A stretch of DNA of 64,000 bases, from NCBI GenBank assembly GCA_027315115.1, contig DAHUYQ010000046.1, positions 62,001 through 126,000 of the forward strand, read 5' to 3'. Made by a program: the position numbers and the translations under genes. The number at the start of each line of letters is the position of its first letter. Position 1 is the stretch's first letter. Positions 18,567 through 28,653 of the stretch are shown in pieces. This stretch comes from Solirubrobacterales bacterium (GTDB lineage Bacteria > Actinomycetota > Thermoleophilia > Solirubrobacterales > Solirubrobacteraceae). The notes under the pieces were generated by a model. The model saw only the letters and a list, made by a program, of their open reading frames with translations. It did no database searches and was not told the DNA's origin.

Positions 18567-18612
18567 CCTCGCTGAAGGCGGGGTCCATATCGGCTGTCGT
18601 ACGCTACCGACG
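18567..18612. repeat. Direct repeat copy 2, directly upstream of the badH-like gene
   Basis: Second copy of the 46-bp segment. Read on the minus strand it still encodes a decayed version of the dehydrogenase start (Met-Asp-Pro-Ala-Phe-Ser-Glu-Ala for Met-Asp-Phe-Ala-Phe-Ser-Glu-Glu). Read on the plus strand it supplies the TACGCT hexamer of the badH-like gene. Confidence 0.75.
18600..18605 (+). promoter_or_regulatory. Leaderless-type -10 hexamer of the badH-like gene (TACGCT)
   Basis: TACGCT ends 6 nt before the GTG at 18612. No Shine-Dalgarno sequence is present. The hexamer lies inside the duplicated 46-bp segment. Confidence 0.45.
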
Positions 18613-19388
18613 TGCAGGGTCCAGCACATGAGTCATCCTCGCGCGTGGCGCTGGTCAGCGGCGGCGCGGGCGGCATCGGCCAGGAGATCGTTCGAGCGCT
18701 CGCCGCTGACGGCAGATCTGTCGTGATCGGCGACCTGTGCCTCGATGCGGCCGAGGCACTGGCTGGGGAGCTGCGCGCGCAGGGCGCAGCCGCCAGCGCG
18801 GTCGCGCTCGACGTGACCGATCCCGACTCGGTCACCGCCGCCATGCAGCGCATCGACGCCGAGCTTGGCAGCGTGTCGGTGCTTGTCAACAGCGCAGGCT
18901 GGGATCTGCTGATGCCGTTCCTCGACTCGGACGAAGGCTTCTGGCAGCGGGTGCTGGAGGTCAACTTCCTCGGCGCGCTGCGACTCACGCACGCGACGCT
19001 GCCAGGGATGATCGAGCGGGGATGGGGCCGGATCGTCAACGTGGCTTCGGACGCCGCCCGCGTCGGCTCCTCCGGCGAGGCGGTCTACGCCGGCGCCAAG
19101 GGCGCGCTGGTCTCGTTCACCAAGTCGCTCGCGCGCGAAGTCGCCAGACGGGGCGTGACCGCCAACGCCGTCTGCCCCGGGCCGACGGACACACCGCTGC
19201 TCGGAGCGCTCGCGCAAGCCACGCCGGACGCCGCGAAACTCATCGCCTCACTGGAGCGCGCTGTGCCGATGCGGCGTCTGGGCCGTGGCGAAGATGTCGC
19301 GGCCGCGGTCTGCTTCCTGGCCTCCGAGCAGGCCGGCTACATCACCGGCCAGACGCTCTCGGTGAGCGGCGGGCTGACGATGGCCTAG
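18612..19388 (+). CDS. badH: Short-chain dehydrogenase, probable 2-hydroxycyclohexanecarboxyl-CoA dehydrogenase (BadH-like)
   Basis: This 258-residue classical SDR has the cofactor motif SGGAGGIGQ, NSAGWD, catalytic Ser in ASDAARVGSS and YAGAKGA (Tyr-x3-Lys). The run of VASDAARVGSSGEAVYAGAK, then CPGPTDTPLL and ITGQTLSVSGGLTMA matches what I remember of BadH from Rhodopseudomonas, which oxidises 2-hydroxycyclohexanecarboxyl-CoA to the 2-keto form, the substrate of BadI. The start is GTG at 18612, supported by a TACGCT hexamer 6 nt upstream. Without an alignment the SDR call is firm and the BadH call is probable. Confidence 0.78.
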   Translation: MQGPAHESSSRVALVSGGAGGIGQEIVRALAADGRSVVIGDLCLDAAEALAGELRAQGAAASAVALDVTDPDSVTAAMQRIDAELGSVSVLVNSAGWDLLMPFLDSDEGFWQRVLEVNFLGALRLTHATLPGMIERGWGRIVNVASDAARVGSSGEAVYAGAKGALVSFTKSLAREVARRGVTANAVCPGPTDTPLLGALAQATPDAAKLIASLERAVPMRRLGRGEDVAAAVCFLASEQAGYITGQTLSVSGGLTMA

Positions 19389-19495
19389 ACGGCCGATCGC
19401 CTGCGCGACGCTGCGTCCTGGCTCGCCGCGTACCAAGCACGCCACGCTCGCCGCGTCCTTGCCTTCCTTGGATCTCGACCGTCCAGCCGGCGCGT

Positions 19496-20935
19496 TCAGC
19501 CGACGCGTTCGGCGTGCAGCGGCCTGCCGCGCACGCGCTTGCCCGAGAGCGCCTCCACGACCTCGTCGGCCTCCGAGGCGGGCACCGAGAGGAAGGAGAA
19601 GCGGTCGAGCACGACCACGTCGCTGACGGCCTCGCCGTCGAGGCCGGTCGCGGCGGTGACCGCGGCGACGATGTCAGCGACCCGCAGGCCCGCGGCGCGG
19701 CCGCCGCGCAGGGCGAGCTTGGCGCGGGGCTCTGAGCCGTCGCGGGAGATATGGGGCTTGGAGTGGCGGCGCGGCCGCTCCTTGACCGGCGTGGGCGGGG
19801 CGTCGGCGCCGGACCGCCAGGCGGTGATCGAGGTGCCGATATGGCGCTCGATTGCCTGCAGCTCGCGCTGCTGGCGCGGCTCGACGAAGGTGATCGCGCG
19901 GCCGGAGCGGCCGATCCGGCCGGTGCGTCCGATGCGGTGCACGTAGGTGTCAGGAGAGGTCGGCACGTCGTAGTTGACGACGTGCGTGACGGTCGAGATG
20001 TCCAGGCCGCGCGCCGCCACGTCGGTCGCCACCAGGATCGGCACGCGACCGGCCTTGAAGGTGAGCATCACGCCGTCGCGCGCGCCCTGACTCATGTCGC
20101 CGTGGAGCGCCCTGACGTTCATGCCGCGGTCGCGGAGCACCCTGAAGAGCTGGTCGCAGCGCACCTTGGTGCGCACGAACACGATCGCTTGGTCGGGACG
20201 CTCGGCCCGCAGCACCTCCGCAAGCGCCTCGGGCTTGTCGCGCGGCTCCACCGCGAGCTGGAACTGGGCGACGGTGTCGATCGTGAGCGTCGCGGCCTCG
20301 ACCTTCACGTGCACCGGCTCGTACAGGTAGCGGTCGGCGAGCTTGCGGATCGGCGCCGGCATCGTGGCCGAGAAGAGCGCCGTCTGGCGGCCACTCGGGG
20401 TGAGCGCGAGGATCCGCTCGACGTCCTCCAGGAAGCCGAGGTCGAGCATCTCGTCGGCCTCGTCGAGCACCACGAAGCGGCAGTCGTGCAGCAGCAGCGA
20501 GTGCCTGGAGATCAGGTCGAGCACGCGGCCCACGGTGCCGACGACCACGTGCCCGCCGGCGCGTAGCTGCGCCTGTTGGGTCCTGATCGGCGCGCCGCCG
20601 AACACCGCCACCACGTCCACGCGCTTGCGGTGCCCGTAGGCGCGCAGCGCCTGGGTCACCTGGATGCAGAGCTCGCGGGTCGGCGTCAGCACGAGCGCCT
20701 GCACCTCGGCGAGGCTCGGATCCACGTACTCCATGATCGGCAGGCCGAAGGCCGCGGTCTTGCCGGTGCCGGTCTGGGCCTGGCCGATCACGTCGCGGCC
20801 TTCCAGCAGCGGCGGGATCGCCTCTTCCTGGATCGGGCTGGGCGACTCGTAGCCGACGTCACGGAGCGCCTCCAGGGTCAGCCGGGAGAGGCCCAGGTCC
20901 TGGAAGCTCTTGCCTGTGGTCTCAGAGGTGCTCAT
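19496..20935 (-). CDS. DEAD-box ATP-dependent RNA helicase (CshA/DeaD type)
   Basis: The enzyme remodels RNA in ribosome assembly and mRNA decay. The 479-residue protein has Q motif FQDLGLSRLTLEALRDVGY, motif I AQTGTGKTAAF, motif II DEADEML, motif III SAT and motif VI HRIGRTGRIGRSG. A C-terminal DbpA-like RNA-binding domain follows (about 405-479, RVADIVAAVTAATGLDGEAV). The linker TPVKERPRRHSKPHISRDG is basic. TAAGCT ends 9 nt before the ATG on the minus strand. It converges on the badH-like gene. Confidence 0.96.
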   Translation of the reverse strand: MSTSETTGKSFQDLGLSRLTLEALRDVGYESPSPIQEEAIPPLLEGRDVIGQAQTGTGKTAAFGLPIMEYVDPSLAEVQALVLTPTRELCIQVTQALRAYGHRKRVDVVAVFGGAPIRTQQAQLRAGGHVVVGTVGRVLDLISRHSLLLHDCRFVVLDEADEMLDLGFLEDVERILALTPSGRQTALFSATMPAPIRKLADRYLYEPVHVKVEAATLTIDTVAQFQLAVEPRDKPEALAEVLRAERPDQAIVFVRTKVRCDQLFRVLRDRGMNVRALHGDMSQGARDGVMLTFKAGRVPILVATDVAARGLDISTVTHVVNYDVPTSPDTYVHRIGRTGRIGRSGRAITFVEPRQQRELQAIERHIGTSITAWRSGADAPPTPVKERPRRHSKPHISRDGSEPRAKLALRGGRAAGLRVADIVAAVTAATGLDGEAVSDVVVLDRFSFLSVPASEADEVVEALSGKRVRGRPLHAERVG

Positions 20936-21061
20936 GCGAGCAGCAGCTTACGTGGTGCGAGGGTTGACAGCCGCGAGACCCCCAATCGAGGCGCTCGCGG
21001 CATCCGCTCCTCGCTGGCACGCGGCGCTCGCGGCGCCGGCCTCCGAGCGGCGGAAGCCGGG

Positions 21062-22015
21062 TCAGGCGCTCGGATCGAGCAGCAGCTTCCCGCTCGTGCG
21101 GCGCGCTCTCAGGTCGATGTGCGCGTCGGCGGCGCGGCTGAGCGGATAGGTGCCGCCCACGACCGCCTCGATCTCCCCGGCCGCGGCCCGCGCGAACAGG
21201 TCCGCCAGCGGCTCGCGCAGCATCCCCGGCACGTCGATGCAATGGAAGAGGTAGAAGCCGACCACCGAGCGCGAGTGGCGCAGCAGCGAGCCGGTCGAGA
21301 CCATGTTCGGCGCCTCGGAGGAGATGCCGCAGACGACGATCCGCCCGAAGGGCGCCAGCGCCCTGCAGGAGGCCTCGAAGATCTCTCCGCCGGCCATGTC
21401 GAAGATCACGTCGACGTCGCGGCCCAGGTTCGCCTCTCTGAGCGCCTCGGTGAGCCCATCCGGGTCGGGCGCGATCGCCGCGTCGGCCCCGAGCCGCAAC
21501 GCCAGCTCGCGCCGCTCGGGGCTGGAGGCTGTCGCGATCACCCGGCCAGCGCCGAACGGCTTGGCGAGCTGCACAGCCAGGGAGCCCACTCCCCCCGCCG
21601 CCGAGTGCACGACCACGCTCTCCCCGGCAACCAGGCGACCGGCGGTGCGATGCAGATGCCAGGCGGTCAGGCCCTGGATCAGGATCGCGAGCGCCGTGCC
21701 GTCGTCGAGGACCTCCGGCACGGGGAACACGAGATCCCGTGGCGCGAGCGCGTACTGCGCATATCCGCCGGCGCCTGTCAGCGCGATGACGCGCTCGCCG
21801 GTGTCCTCACGGGTGCCGACGACCTCGCCCCCGGGCACCAGCGGGAGCGTAGCCTTGCGCACGTAGGTGTTCGTGCGGGTGTGGGTGTCGGCGAAGTTGA
21901 CTCCCGCGCGATCCACGCGGATCAGCACCTCGCCCTGGTCCGGCTCCGGGATGGGCAGGTCGGCGAGCCTCAGAACCTCAGGACCGCCGAAGCTCTCTAT
22001 CTGGATCGCGCGCAC
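21062..22015 (-). CDS. Zinc-independent quinone oxidoreductase / medium-chain NADPH dehydrogenase
   Basis: The 317-residue MDR-family protein has the N-terminal substrate domain (GVNFADTHTRTNTYV, GGYAQYAL) and the nucleotide-binding segment HSAAGGVGSLAVQLAKPFGA. It lacks the structural zinc cysteines, as expected for quinone oxidoreductases (QOR/zeta-crystallin). Such enzymes reduce quinones or enones with NADPH. The start is GTG at 22015, chosen because TAGCCT ends 7 nt upstream on the minus strand and the sequence MRAIQIESFGGPEVL is the family N-terminus. The longer frame to 22393 overlaps the divergent kinase. Confidence 0.92.
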   Translation of the reverse strand: MRAIQIESFGGPEVLRLADLPIPEPDQGEVLIRVDRAGVNFADTHTRTNTYVRKATLPLVPGGEVVGTREDTGERVIALTGAGGYAQYALAPRDLVFPVPEVLDDGTALAILIQGLTAWHLHRTAGRLVAGESVVVHSAAGGVGSLAVQLAKPFGAGRVIATASSPERRELALRLGADAAIAPDPDGLTEALREANLGRDVDVIFDMAGGEIFEASCRALAPFGRIVVCGISSEAPNMVSTGSLLRHSRSVVGFYLFHCIDVPGMLREPLADLFARAAAGEIEAVVGGTYPLSRAADAHIDLRARRTSGKLLLDPSA

Positions 22016-22022
22016 GGCGCCC

Positions 22023-22028
22023 AGGCTA
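22023..22028 (-). promoter_or_regulatory. Leaderless-type -10 hexamer of the quinone oxidoreductase gene (TAGCCT)
   Basis: TAGCCT on the minus strand ends 7 nt before the GTG start; no Shine-Dalgarno sequence is seen. Confidence 0.45.
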
Positions 22029-22163
22029 CAGATCGCCGGTCGGCTGGCGACGAGCGCTCGCTGACATAAATCTGTCGTGTCGCGCCCCGAGGCAGCCACC
22101 GAGGGGCACGAAGCCTGTAGGGTGGCGCGCTGGCGATGACACACCCGGCAAAGCCCTGACCAT

Positions 22164-23096
22164 ATGTCGCTGACCGTCGTAGGGTCGATCGCGTTCGACG
22201 CGGTCACCACGCCGTTCGGCAGCCGCGAGCGCATGCTCGGCGGCTCCGCGGTCCATTTCTCGCTCGCCTCCTCCTTCTTCACGGACGTGCGGATCGTGGG
22301 CCCCGTCGGCGAGGACTTCGGAGACGAGCATCGCGCGGTGCTGCATGGCAGGGGCGTGATCAGCGACGACATCGAGCAGGTGGCGGGGGGCAAGACCTTC
22401 TTCTGGCGCGGCCGCTACGACTACGACCTCAACACCGCGCACACCGAAGACACGCAGCTCGGGGTCTTCGGCGACTTCGCGCCCAAGCTCTCGCAGACGG
22501 CCCGCGAATGCGACCTGCTGTTCCTGGCCAACATCCAGCCCACCCTGCAGCGTGAGGTGCGCCGGCAGTGCGAGCGCGCCCGGTTCGTCGCGCTGGACTC
22601 GATGAACCTCTGGATCGAAACAGCGCGGGACGAGCTGCTCTCTACGATCGGCCTCGTCGACTGCCTGCTGCTCAACGACGCCGAGCTGCGAATGCTGACC
22701 GGCAGGGCGAACCTGCTGCACGCGGCACGGGAGATCATGAGCCTCGGGCCGCGGGCGGTGGTGGCAAAGCAGGGCGAGTACGGCTGCGCGCTCTTCACGC
22801 CGGACGGCTTCTTCGGCCTGCCCGCCTTCCCGCTGGAGACCGTCGTGGACCCGACCGGGGCAGGCGACTCCTTCGCGGGCGGGTTCCTCGGGTCGATAGC
22901 CGCTCACGACGGCGAGCTCACCCACGAGACGCTCAAGCGCGCGATGGCCTACGGCACCGCCCTGGCCTCCTTCAACGTCGAAGAGTTCGGCACCGAGCGC
23001 GTCGCCCGCCTCACGGCCCAGGAGATCGCGGCGCGAGTCGCCGAGCTGCAGGACATAACGAGCTTCATGGGCGAGCCGGTGGCGCTGCGTGGCTGA
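22164..23096 (+). CDS. PfkB-family carbohydrate/nucleoside kinase
   Basis: The 310-residue ribokinase-fold protein starts MSLTVVGSIAFDAV, has the first signature region LGGSAVHFSLASSFF and the second signature DPTGAGDSFAGGFLG with the catalytic aspartate. Substrate may be a sugar or nucleoside; the sequence gives no strong hint. It resembles actinobacterial PfkB proteins annotated as sugar kinases. No good ribosome-binding site precedes the ATG at 22164. It diverges from the quinone oxidoreductase gene by 148 bp. Confidence 0.9.
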   Translation: MSLTVVGSIAFDAVTTPFGSRERMLGGSAVHFSLASSFFTDVRIVGPVGEDFGDEHRAVLHGRGVISDDIEQVAGGKTFFWRGRYDYDLNTAHTEDTQLGVFGDFAPKLSQTARECDLLFLANIQPTLQREVRRQCERARFVALDSMNLWIETARDELLSTIGLVDCLLLNDAELRMLTGRANLLHAAREIMSLGPRAVVAKQGEYGCALFTPDGFFGLPAFPLETVVDPTGAGDSFAGGFLGSIAAHDGELTHETLKRAMAYGTALASFNVEEFGTERVARLTAQEIAARVAELQDITSFMGEPVALRG

Positions 23097-23207
23097 GCGG
23101 CGCCACGCCCCGCCTCGTTCGCATCCACTGCGCCGGAGCGCCCCCGTGCTGCCCCATAATCGGGTAATCAGAGGAGAGAGACCCCCATCCCGTCGATTGG
23201 AGGACAG

Positions 23208-24542
<1,335 letters not shown>

Positions 24543-24614
24543 AAGTCCGGCGAGAGGCGGCGCCGCCCCGCGCAGGCGGCGCCGCTCCTCGCGCCCAGAC
24601 GCCGCCAGGGCGCC

Positions 24615-24664
24615 CGGCGGCGCAACGCGCTCAGAGCACCGGCGGCGCAACGCGCTCAGAGCAC
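24615..24664. repeat. 25-bp tandem duplication across the stop codon of the metallopeptidase gene
   Basis: Two perfect 25-bp copies (24615-24639 and 24640-24664). The second contains the last two codons and the TGA (24656-24658) of the minus-strand gene plus 16 nt beyond it. The first copy repeats all of this downstream of the gene. Confidence 0.85.
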
Positions 24665-25312
24665 AAGCGTCGCCCCGTTCTCCCGCAGCCAGGCGCGCTG
24701 CTCGCGCCAGCCGGGAAACCGGCTGGCCAGCAGCGCCCAGAAGCGCGGCGAGTGGTCGCGTATCTCCAGGTGGCACACCTCGTGCCAGACGACGTATTCG
24801 AGCACCTGCTCCGGAGCCAGCAGCAGCCGCCAGTTGAAGCTCATCGCCCCGCGCGCCGAGCAGGAGGCCCAGCGGCTGCGCTGGCCGCGGATCGAGAGCC
24901 CTGAGTAGGTCGCGCCGACGGCTGCGGTGGCCGCGTCCAGCCGAGGCGCGATCTCCTCCCGTGCGGCGCGGCGGTAGAAGCGTTCGATCGCCGGCCGTGG
25001 ATCGCCGGCCGGCACCAGCAGGCGCCCCTCCTGCCGACGCGCGACCCTGCGCGATGGCTCGCCGACCACCAGCAGATGCTCTCCCAGGTAGGGCAGCGTG
25101 CCAGCCCGCCGCGCCACGATCGCGCGTGCCGCCGCCACCTCGGCCAGCCGCCGCTCGATCCACGGCGCCAGCTCCACGACCGCCGCCGCGGCGGCGCGCT
25201 CCGGCGCCCGCTGCGGTAGCACCACCTCGACGGCCGCATCGGGGTGGACCTTCACGCTCACGCGCCTTGCGCGCGCCGAGCGGCGCACCCGGTAGTCGAT
25301 CTCAGCCGCCAC
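24656..25312 (-). CDS. M48/YgjP-like (DUF45) zinc metallopeptidase
   Basis: The 218-residue protein has the zinc motif WHEVCHLEI (HExxH) followed by the third ligand region in RDHSPRFWALL, and the N-terminal RYVRRSARARRVSVKV-like basic strand of the YgjP family. These are cytoplasmic predicted peptidases, one of which is coupled to type I restriction systems elsewhere, but here the context is metabolic. The start is GTG at 25312, overlapping the metF stop by 11 bp, so it is translationally coupled to metF. Confidence 0.87.
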   Translation of the reverse strand: MAAEIDYRVRRSARARRVSVKVHPDAAVEVVLPQRAPERAAAAAVVELAPWIERRLAEVAAARAIVARRAGTLPYLGEHLLVVGEPSRRVARRQEGRLLVPAGDPRPAIERFYRRAAREEIAPRLDAATAAVGATYSGLSIRGQRSRWASCSARGAMSFNWRLLLAPEQVLEYVVWHEVCHLEIRDHSPRFWALLASRFPGWREQRAWLRENGATLVL

Positions 25313-26213
25313 GCGCGTCGATGGTAGCTGCGGCGTCCCGCCAGGGCGCGAACAGCTTCAGCGCCGACACGATCGCGCGCGTGGCCGGCGAGCGGTTGAG
25401 CGTGTAGAAGTGGATGCCGGGCGCGCCGGCCGCCAGCAGCTCGGCGCACTGCAGCGTCGCGTAGGCCACGCCGAAGTCGATCACCGCCTCCGGCTGCTGT
25501 GCGCGCAGGCGCAGCTCCCGGTGCAGGCCCTCGGGGATCGAGGCCCCGCACATCTTCGTCATCCGCTCGAGCTGGCCCACATGCGTGATCGGCAGGATGC
25601 CGGGGATGATCGGCACCTCGATGCCGGTCGCTCGCGCTCGTGCGAGGAAGTCGAAGTAGAGGTCGTTGTCGAAGAAGAGCTGCGTGATCAGGAAGTCCGC
25701 GCCCGCGGCGACCTTCTCCGCCAGATGGGCAAGGTCCTCCTCGGGGCTTGCGGCGTGGATGTGGGTCTCGGGAAAGCAGGCCGCCCCGATCGCGAATGGG
25801 TACCGGTCCTTGATCATCGCCACCAGCTCGCTGGAGTACTCCAGCCCGCCGTCGGTCTTGACCCACTGCTCCTGGCCGGCCGGCGGGTCGCCTCGCAGCG
25901 CCAGCACGTTCTCGATCCCCACCTCGAGCATGTCGTCGAGCGTCGAGCGCAACTGCGGCACGGTCGCCCCCACGCACGTGAAGTGGGCCATCGCCTCCAG
26001 GCCGTACTCCCGCTTGATGTTGCGCACGATCTCGATCGTCTTGGCGCGCGTGGAGCCGCCCGCTCCGTAGGTGACCGAGACGAACGAGGGCGAAAGGGTG
26101 CGCAGCTCCTCCAGCGCCACGTGCAGGTTGCGCTCTCCCTCCGGGGTCTTCGGCGGGAAGAGCTCGAATGAGAAGGAGGGCTCGTCGGAGTCGAGGATCT
26201 GGTCTATGCGCAT
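25302..26213 (-). CDS. metF: Methylenetetrahydrofolate reductase
   Basis: The enzyme reduces 5,10-methylene-THF to 5-methyl-THF for methionine synthesis. The 303-residue TIM-barrel protein has the catalytic glutamate in FSFELFPPKT, SVTYGAGGSTR, LALRGDPP with the conserved Asp, and QLFFDNDLYFDF. The ATG at 26213 gives the family N-terminus; the longer reading is rejected. It lies 7 bp after the metallo-hydrolase gene and overlaps the peptidase gene, so the three form an operon. Confidence 0.97.
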   Translation of the reverse strand: MRIDQILDSDEPSFSFELFPPKTPEGERNLHVALEELRTLSPSFVSVTYGAGGSTRAKTIEIVRNIKREYGLEAMAHFTCVGATVPQLRSTLDDMLEVGIENVLALRGDPPAGQEQWVKTDGGLEYSSELVAMIKDRYPFAIGAACFPETHIHAASPEEDLAHLAEKVAAGADFLITQLFFDNDLYFDFLARARATGIEVPIIPGILPITHVGQLERMTKMCGASIPEGLHRELRLRAQQPEAVIDFGVAYATLQCAELLAAGAPGIHFYTLNRSPATRAIVSALKLFAPWRDAAATIDARGG

Positions 26214-26220
26214 CGCGCGC

Positions 26221-27168
26221 TCAGTGTGCCACCCAGCGCAGCGGCTCGCCCTCGATCCGGGTGGCACGGCCGATGCGCTCCAGGTGGGTGAGCATGCAGA
26301 GCGTCTCGGTCAGCAGCCAGGGGCCGTTGGCTGCGGACAGGATGGAGTCGTAGGCGCGCGGCACGACCTCGAAGGCCGTCAGCGGCTCCGTTTCGATCGT
26401 GGCGGCAACGCGTGTCAGCCGCTGCGCGACGACCTCGCGGTTGCCCTGGACGTGGGCGTCCACGTCGGTGAAGGTGCGGCCGTGGCCGGCAAGGCACAGG
26501 CGCGCGCCGAGCTCGTCGACCACGGTCAGCGACTCCAGGAATTCGCCCACCGGGTCGGGCGAGTGGCCATACTCGAAGTAGGGCGAGATCCGTCCCAGCA
26601 GGTGGTCCCCGGAGATCAGCAGCCGCTGCTGCGCCTGGAAGAGGCAGACGTGGTTGGGGGCATGTCCCGGTGTCTCGTGGACGCTCCAGGCGCCGAGGTC
26701 CGTCTCGACCATCACGCCGGGCAGCAGCGCTCTGTCAGGCTCGATCGCGGCGGCGATGCCGGGTTCGACGTTTCCGCGCTCCTGCAGGTATCGGCGCAGG
26801 ATCCTCTCCGGCACCCCACTGGTGCGCGCGACCTCGATCCGGCGCTGCAGCTCACCCTCCCTGTCCTCGACCATGCGCCGCATGTGGCCTTCGTCTGGCT
26901 TCATCCAGAGCTCGCAGCCGGCGCGTTGCACGATGTCGGCCGCCTGGCCGCAGTGATCGGTGTGGGAGTGGGTGCAGACCAGCAGGCTCGCGTCCTCCAG
27001 ACGCAGCCCACACATCGCCAGCGCCCTGTCGAGCTGTTCCATCGAGCCGGGCTGGTGCATGCCGGTGTCGAAGAGCACGAAGCCCTCGCCGCGGCTCACC
27101 GCCCAGGCATTGCAGTGGGGAACGCCCGGCCACGGCAATGGCAGGCGCAACCGGTAGACCCCCGGCAT
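26221..27168 (-). CDS. Metallo-beta-lactamase-fold hydrolase
   Basis: The 315-residue protein has the zinc motif THSHTDHCG, further ligands in ETPGHAPNHV, SGDHLLG and LAGHGRTF. This is the subgroup with a C-terminal helical extension (ILSAANGPWLLTETLCMLTH), related to glyoxalase II-like or LACTB2-like thioesterases. The start at 27168 gives the N-terminus MPGVYRLRLPLPWPGVPHC; upstream in-frame sequence is repetitive and not conserved-looking. It heads the metF operon. Confidence 0.88.
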   Translation of the reverse strand: MPGVYRLRLPLPWPGVPHCNAWAVSRGEGFVLFDTGMHQPGSMEQLDRALAMCGLRLEDASLLVCTHSHTDHCGQAADIVQRAGCELWMKPDEGHMRRMVEDREGELQRRIEVARTSGVPERILRRYLQERGNVEPGIAAAIEPDRALLPGVMVETDLGAWSVHETPGHAPNHVCLFQAQQRLLISGDHLLGRISPYFEYGHSPDPVGEFLESLTVVDELGARLCLAGHGRTFTDVDAHVQGNREVVAQRLTRVAATIETEPLTAFEVVPRAYDSILSAANGPWLLTETLCMLTHLERIGRATRIEGEPLRWVAH

Positions 27169-27364
27169 GACGCGTTCCCCACGACCGAGCTCGCGCCTGC
27201 CGCTGCTTCGTGCCTCGGACACGGCCAGGACACTACAGGCGCGGGCCGCCGCGGAGCCTGCCGTGCTCGCCCCGGAGCCTTCCTCGCGCGCGCCCGGAGC
27301 CTGCCGCGAGCAGGCTCCGGGCTCTAGACTTTCGATGACCGGGGCGCACAGATCAGGAGGAGCG

Positions 27365-28651
27365 ATGGCGGCAAGCGAGAGTGAGAGCAAAGCCTCCGAA
27401 GGCTCGGGGGGCACCTCGAAGGTCCAGGAGGCGGCGGCGAACCTTCACCATCCGGCTCGTGGCGGCACGCGCGAAGTCGAGGCGGTCGCGCGCGCCTACT
27501 TCCAGGCGATCAGCGACCGTGACCTCGACGGGGCGGTCGCGATGTGGGCGCCGGGAGGCAAAGAGCACGTGCGCGGCGTGATCGACCAGCCGGCGCCCGA
27601 AGGCGTGCGAGCCCTGATCGGCGAGATGCTCGAAGCGATGCCCGACATGCGCTTCGAGATCCTGGACACCACGACCGAGGGCGAGCGCTGCGCCGTGCGC
27701 TGGCGTCTGAGGGGCACCTTCGTCGGCCCGGGCCGCTGGAACGGGATCGCGCCGACGGGGAATCGCCTGACGCTCGAAGGCATCGACCTGCTGACCGTGC
27801 GCGACGGGCTGATCCGCTCCAACGACGCGTTCTCGGACACGATGTCGCTGCCGCGCGAGATCGGCATGATGCCGCCGCTGCACTCGCCCGCGGAGCGGCG
27901 CATGATCGGCGCCTTCAACGTCAAGACGCAACTCTCTCACGTGGCGATCGGGCAGGCGCGGCTGATCGCCACCGGCGTCTGGGTGATCCAGGGCCAGCCG
28001 GGGCGCTGCAACGTCTACCTGATCGAGGACGAAGGCGGGGTCACGATGTTCGACGCCGGCGCACGCACGATGGTGCGCTCGCTGGCAAGCGCGACCGCCA
28101 AGCTCGGCGGCCTGCGCAGGATCGTGCTCGGGCACGGCCACACCGACCACCGCGGCGCCGCGCCCAGCTTCGACGTGCCGGTGCTCTGCCACCCCGACGA
28201 GGTTCAGGACGCGGAAGGCAGCGGCGGCTTTCGATACTGGCCGGAGGACCTTGCCGGGCTGCCCGCGCCTCAGCGCCAGGCCCACCGGCTCCTTCACCGC
28301 CTCGCGTGGGACGGCGGTCCGGTGAAGATCTCCGGAACCGTCAAGGAGGGAGACCAGGTCGCCGGCTTCACAGTGATCGACCTGCCCGGGCACGCCCCCG
28401 GCCTGATCGGGCTCTGGCGTGAGTCGGACCGGCTTGCGCTCGTGACCGACTGCTTCTACACGTTGGACATGTGGGGTCGAGACTGCCCGCCCCACCTTCC
28501 ACTCGACCTCTACAACTTCGACACCGAGCAGGCGCGCGCGAGCCTGCGCAAGCTGGCGAAGCTGGAGCCTGCCGCAGCCTGGCCGGGCCACGCCAAGCCG
28601 GTCACCGGAGATGTGCGCGGACAGCTCCTGGCGGCCGCGCAGGAAAGCTGA
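27365..28651 (+). CDS. Fusion of a SnoaL-like (NTF2-fold) domain and a metallo-beta-lactamase domain
   Basis: Residues about 35-165 form a SnoaL-like domain (VEAVARAYFQAISDRDLDGA, then GTFVGPGRWNGIAPTGNRLT), and residues about 185-428 form a metallo-beta-lactamase domain with LGHGHTDHRG, DLPGHAPGLIG and TDCFY. SnoaL-like domains bind small hydrophobic molecules; the second domain is a likely hydrolase. A disordered Ser/Gly-rich 30-residue start precedes them. AGGAGG lies 5 nt before the ATG. It may hydrolyse a lactone or ester, but that is a guess. The small gene at 28654 follows by 2 bp. Confidence 0.85.
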   Translation: MAASESESKASEGSGGTSKVQEAAANLHHPARGGTREVEAVARAYFQAISDRDLDGAVAMWAPGGKEHVRGVIDQPAPEGVRALIGEMLEAMPDMRFEILDTTTEGERCAVRWRLRGTFVGPGRWNGIAPTGNRLTLEGIDLLTVRDGLIRSNDAFSDTMSLPREIGMMPPLHSPAERRMIGAFNVKTQLSHVAIGQARLIATGVWVIQGQPGRCNVYLIEDEGGVTMFDAGARTMVRSLASATAKLGGLRRIVLGHGHTDHRGAAPSFDVPVLCHPDEVQDAEGSGGFRYWPEDLAGLPAPQRQAHRLLHRLAWDGGPVKISGTVKEGDQVAGFTVIDLPGHAPGLIGLWRESDRLALVTDCFYTLDMWGRDCPPHLPLDLYNFDTEQARASLRKLAKLEPAAAWPGHAKPVTGDVRGQLLAAAQES

Positions 28652-28653
28652 GC

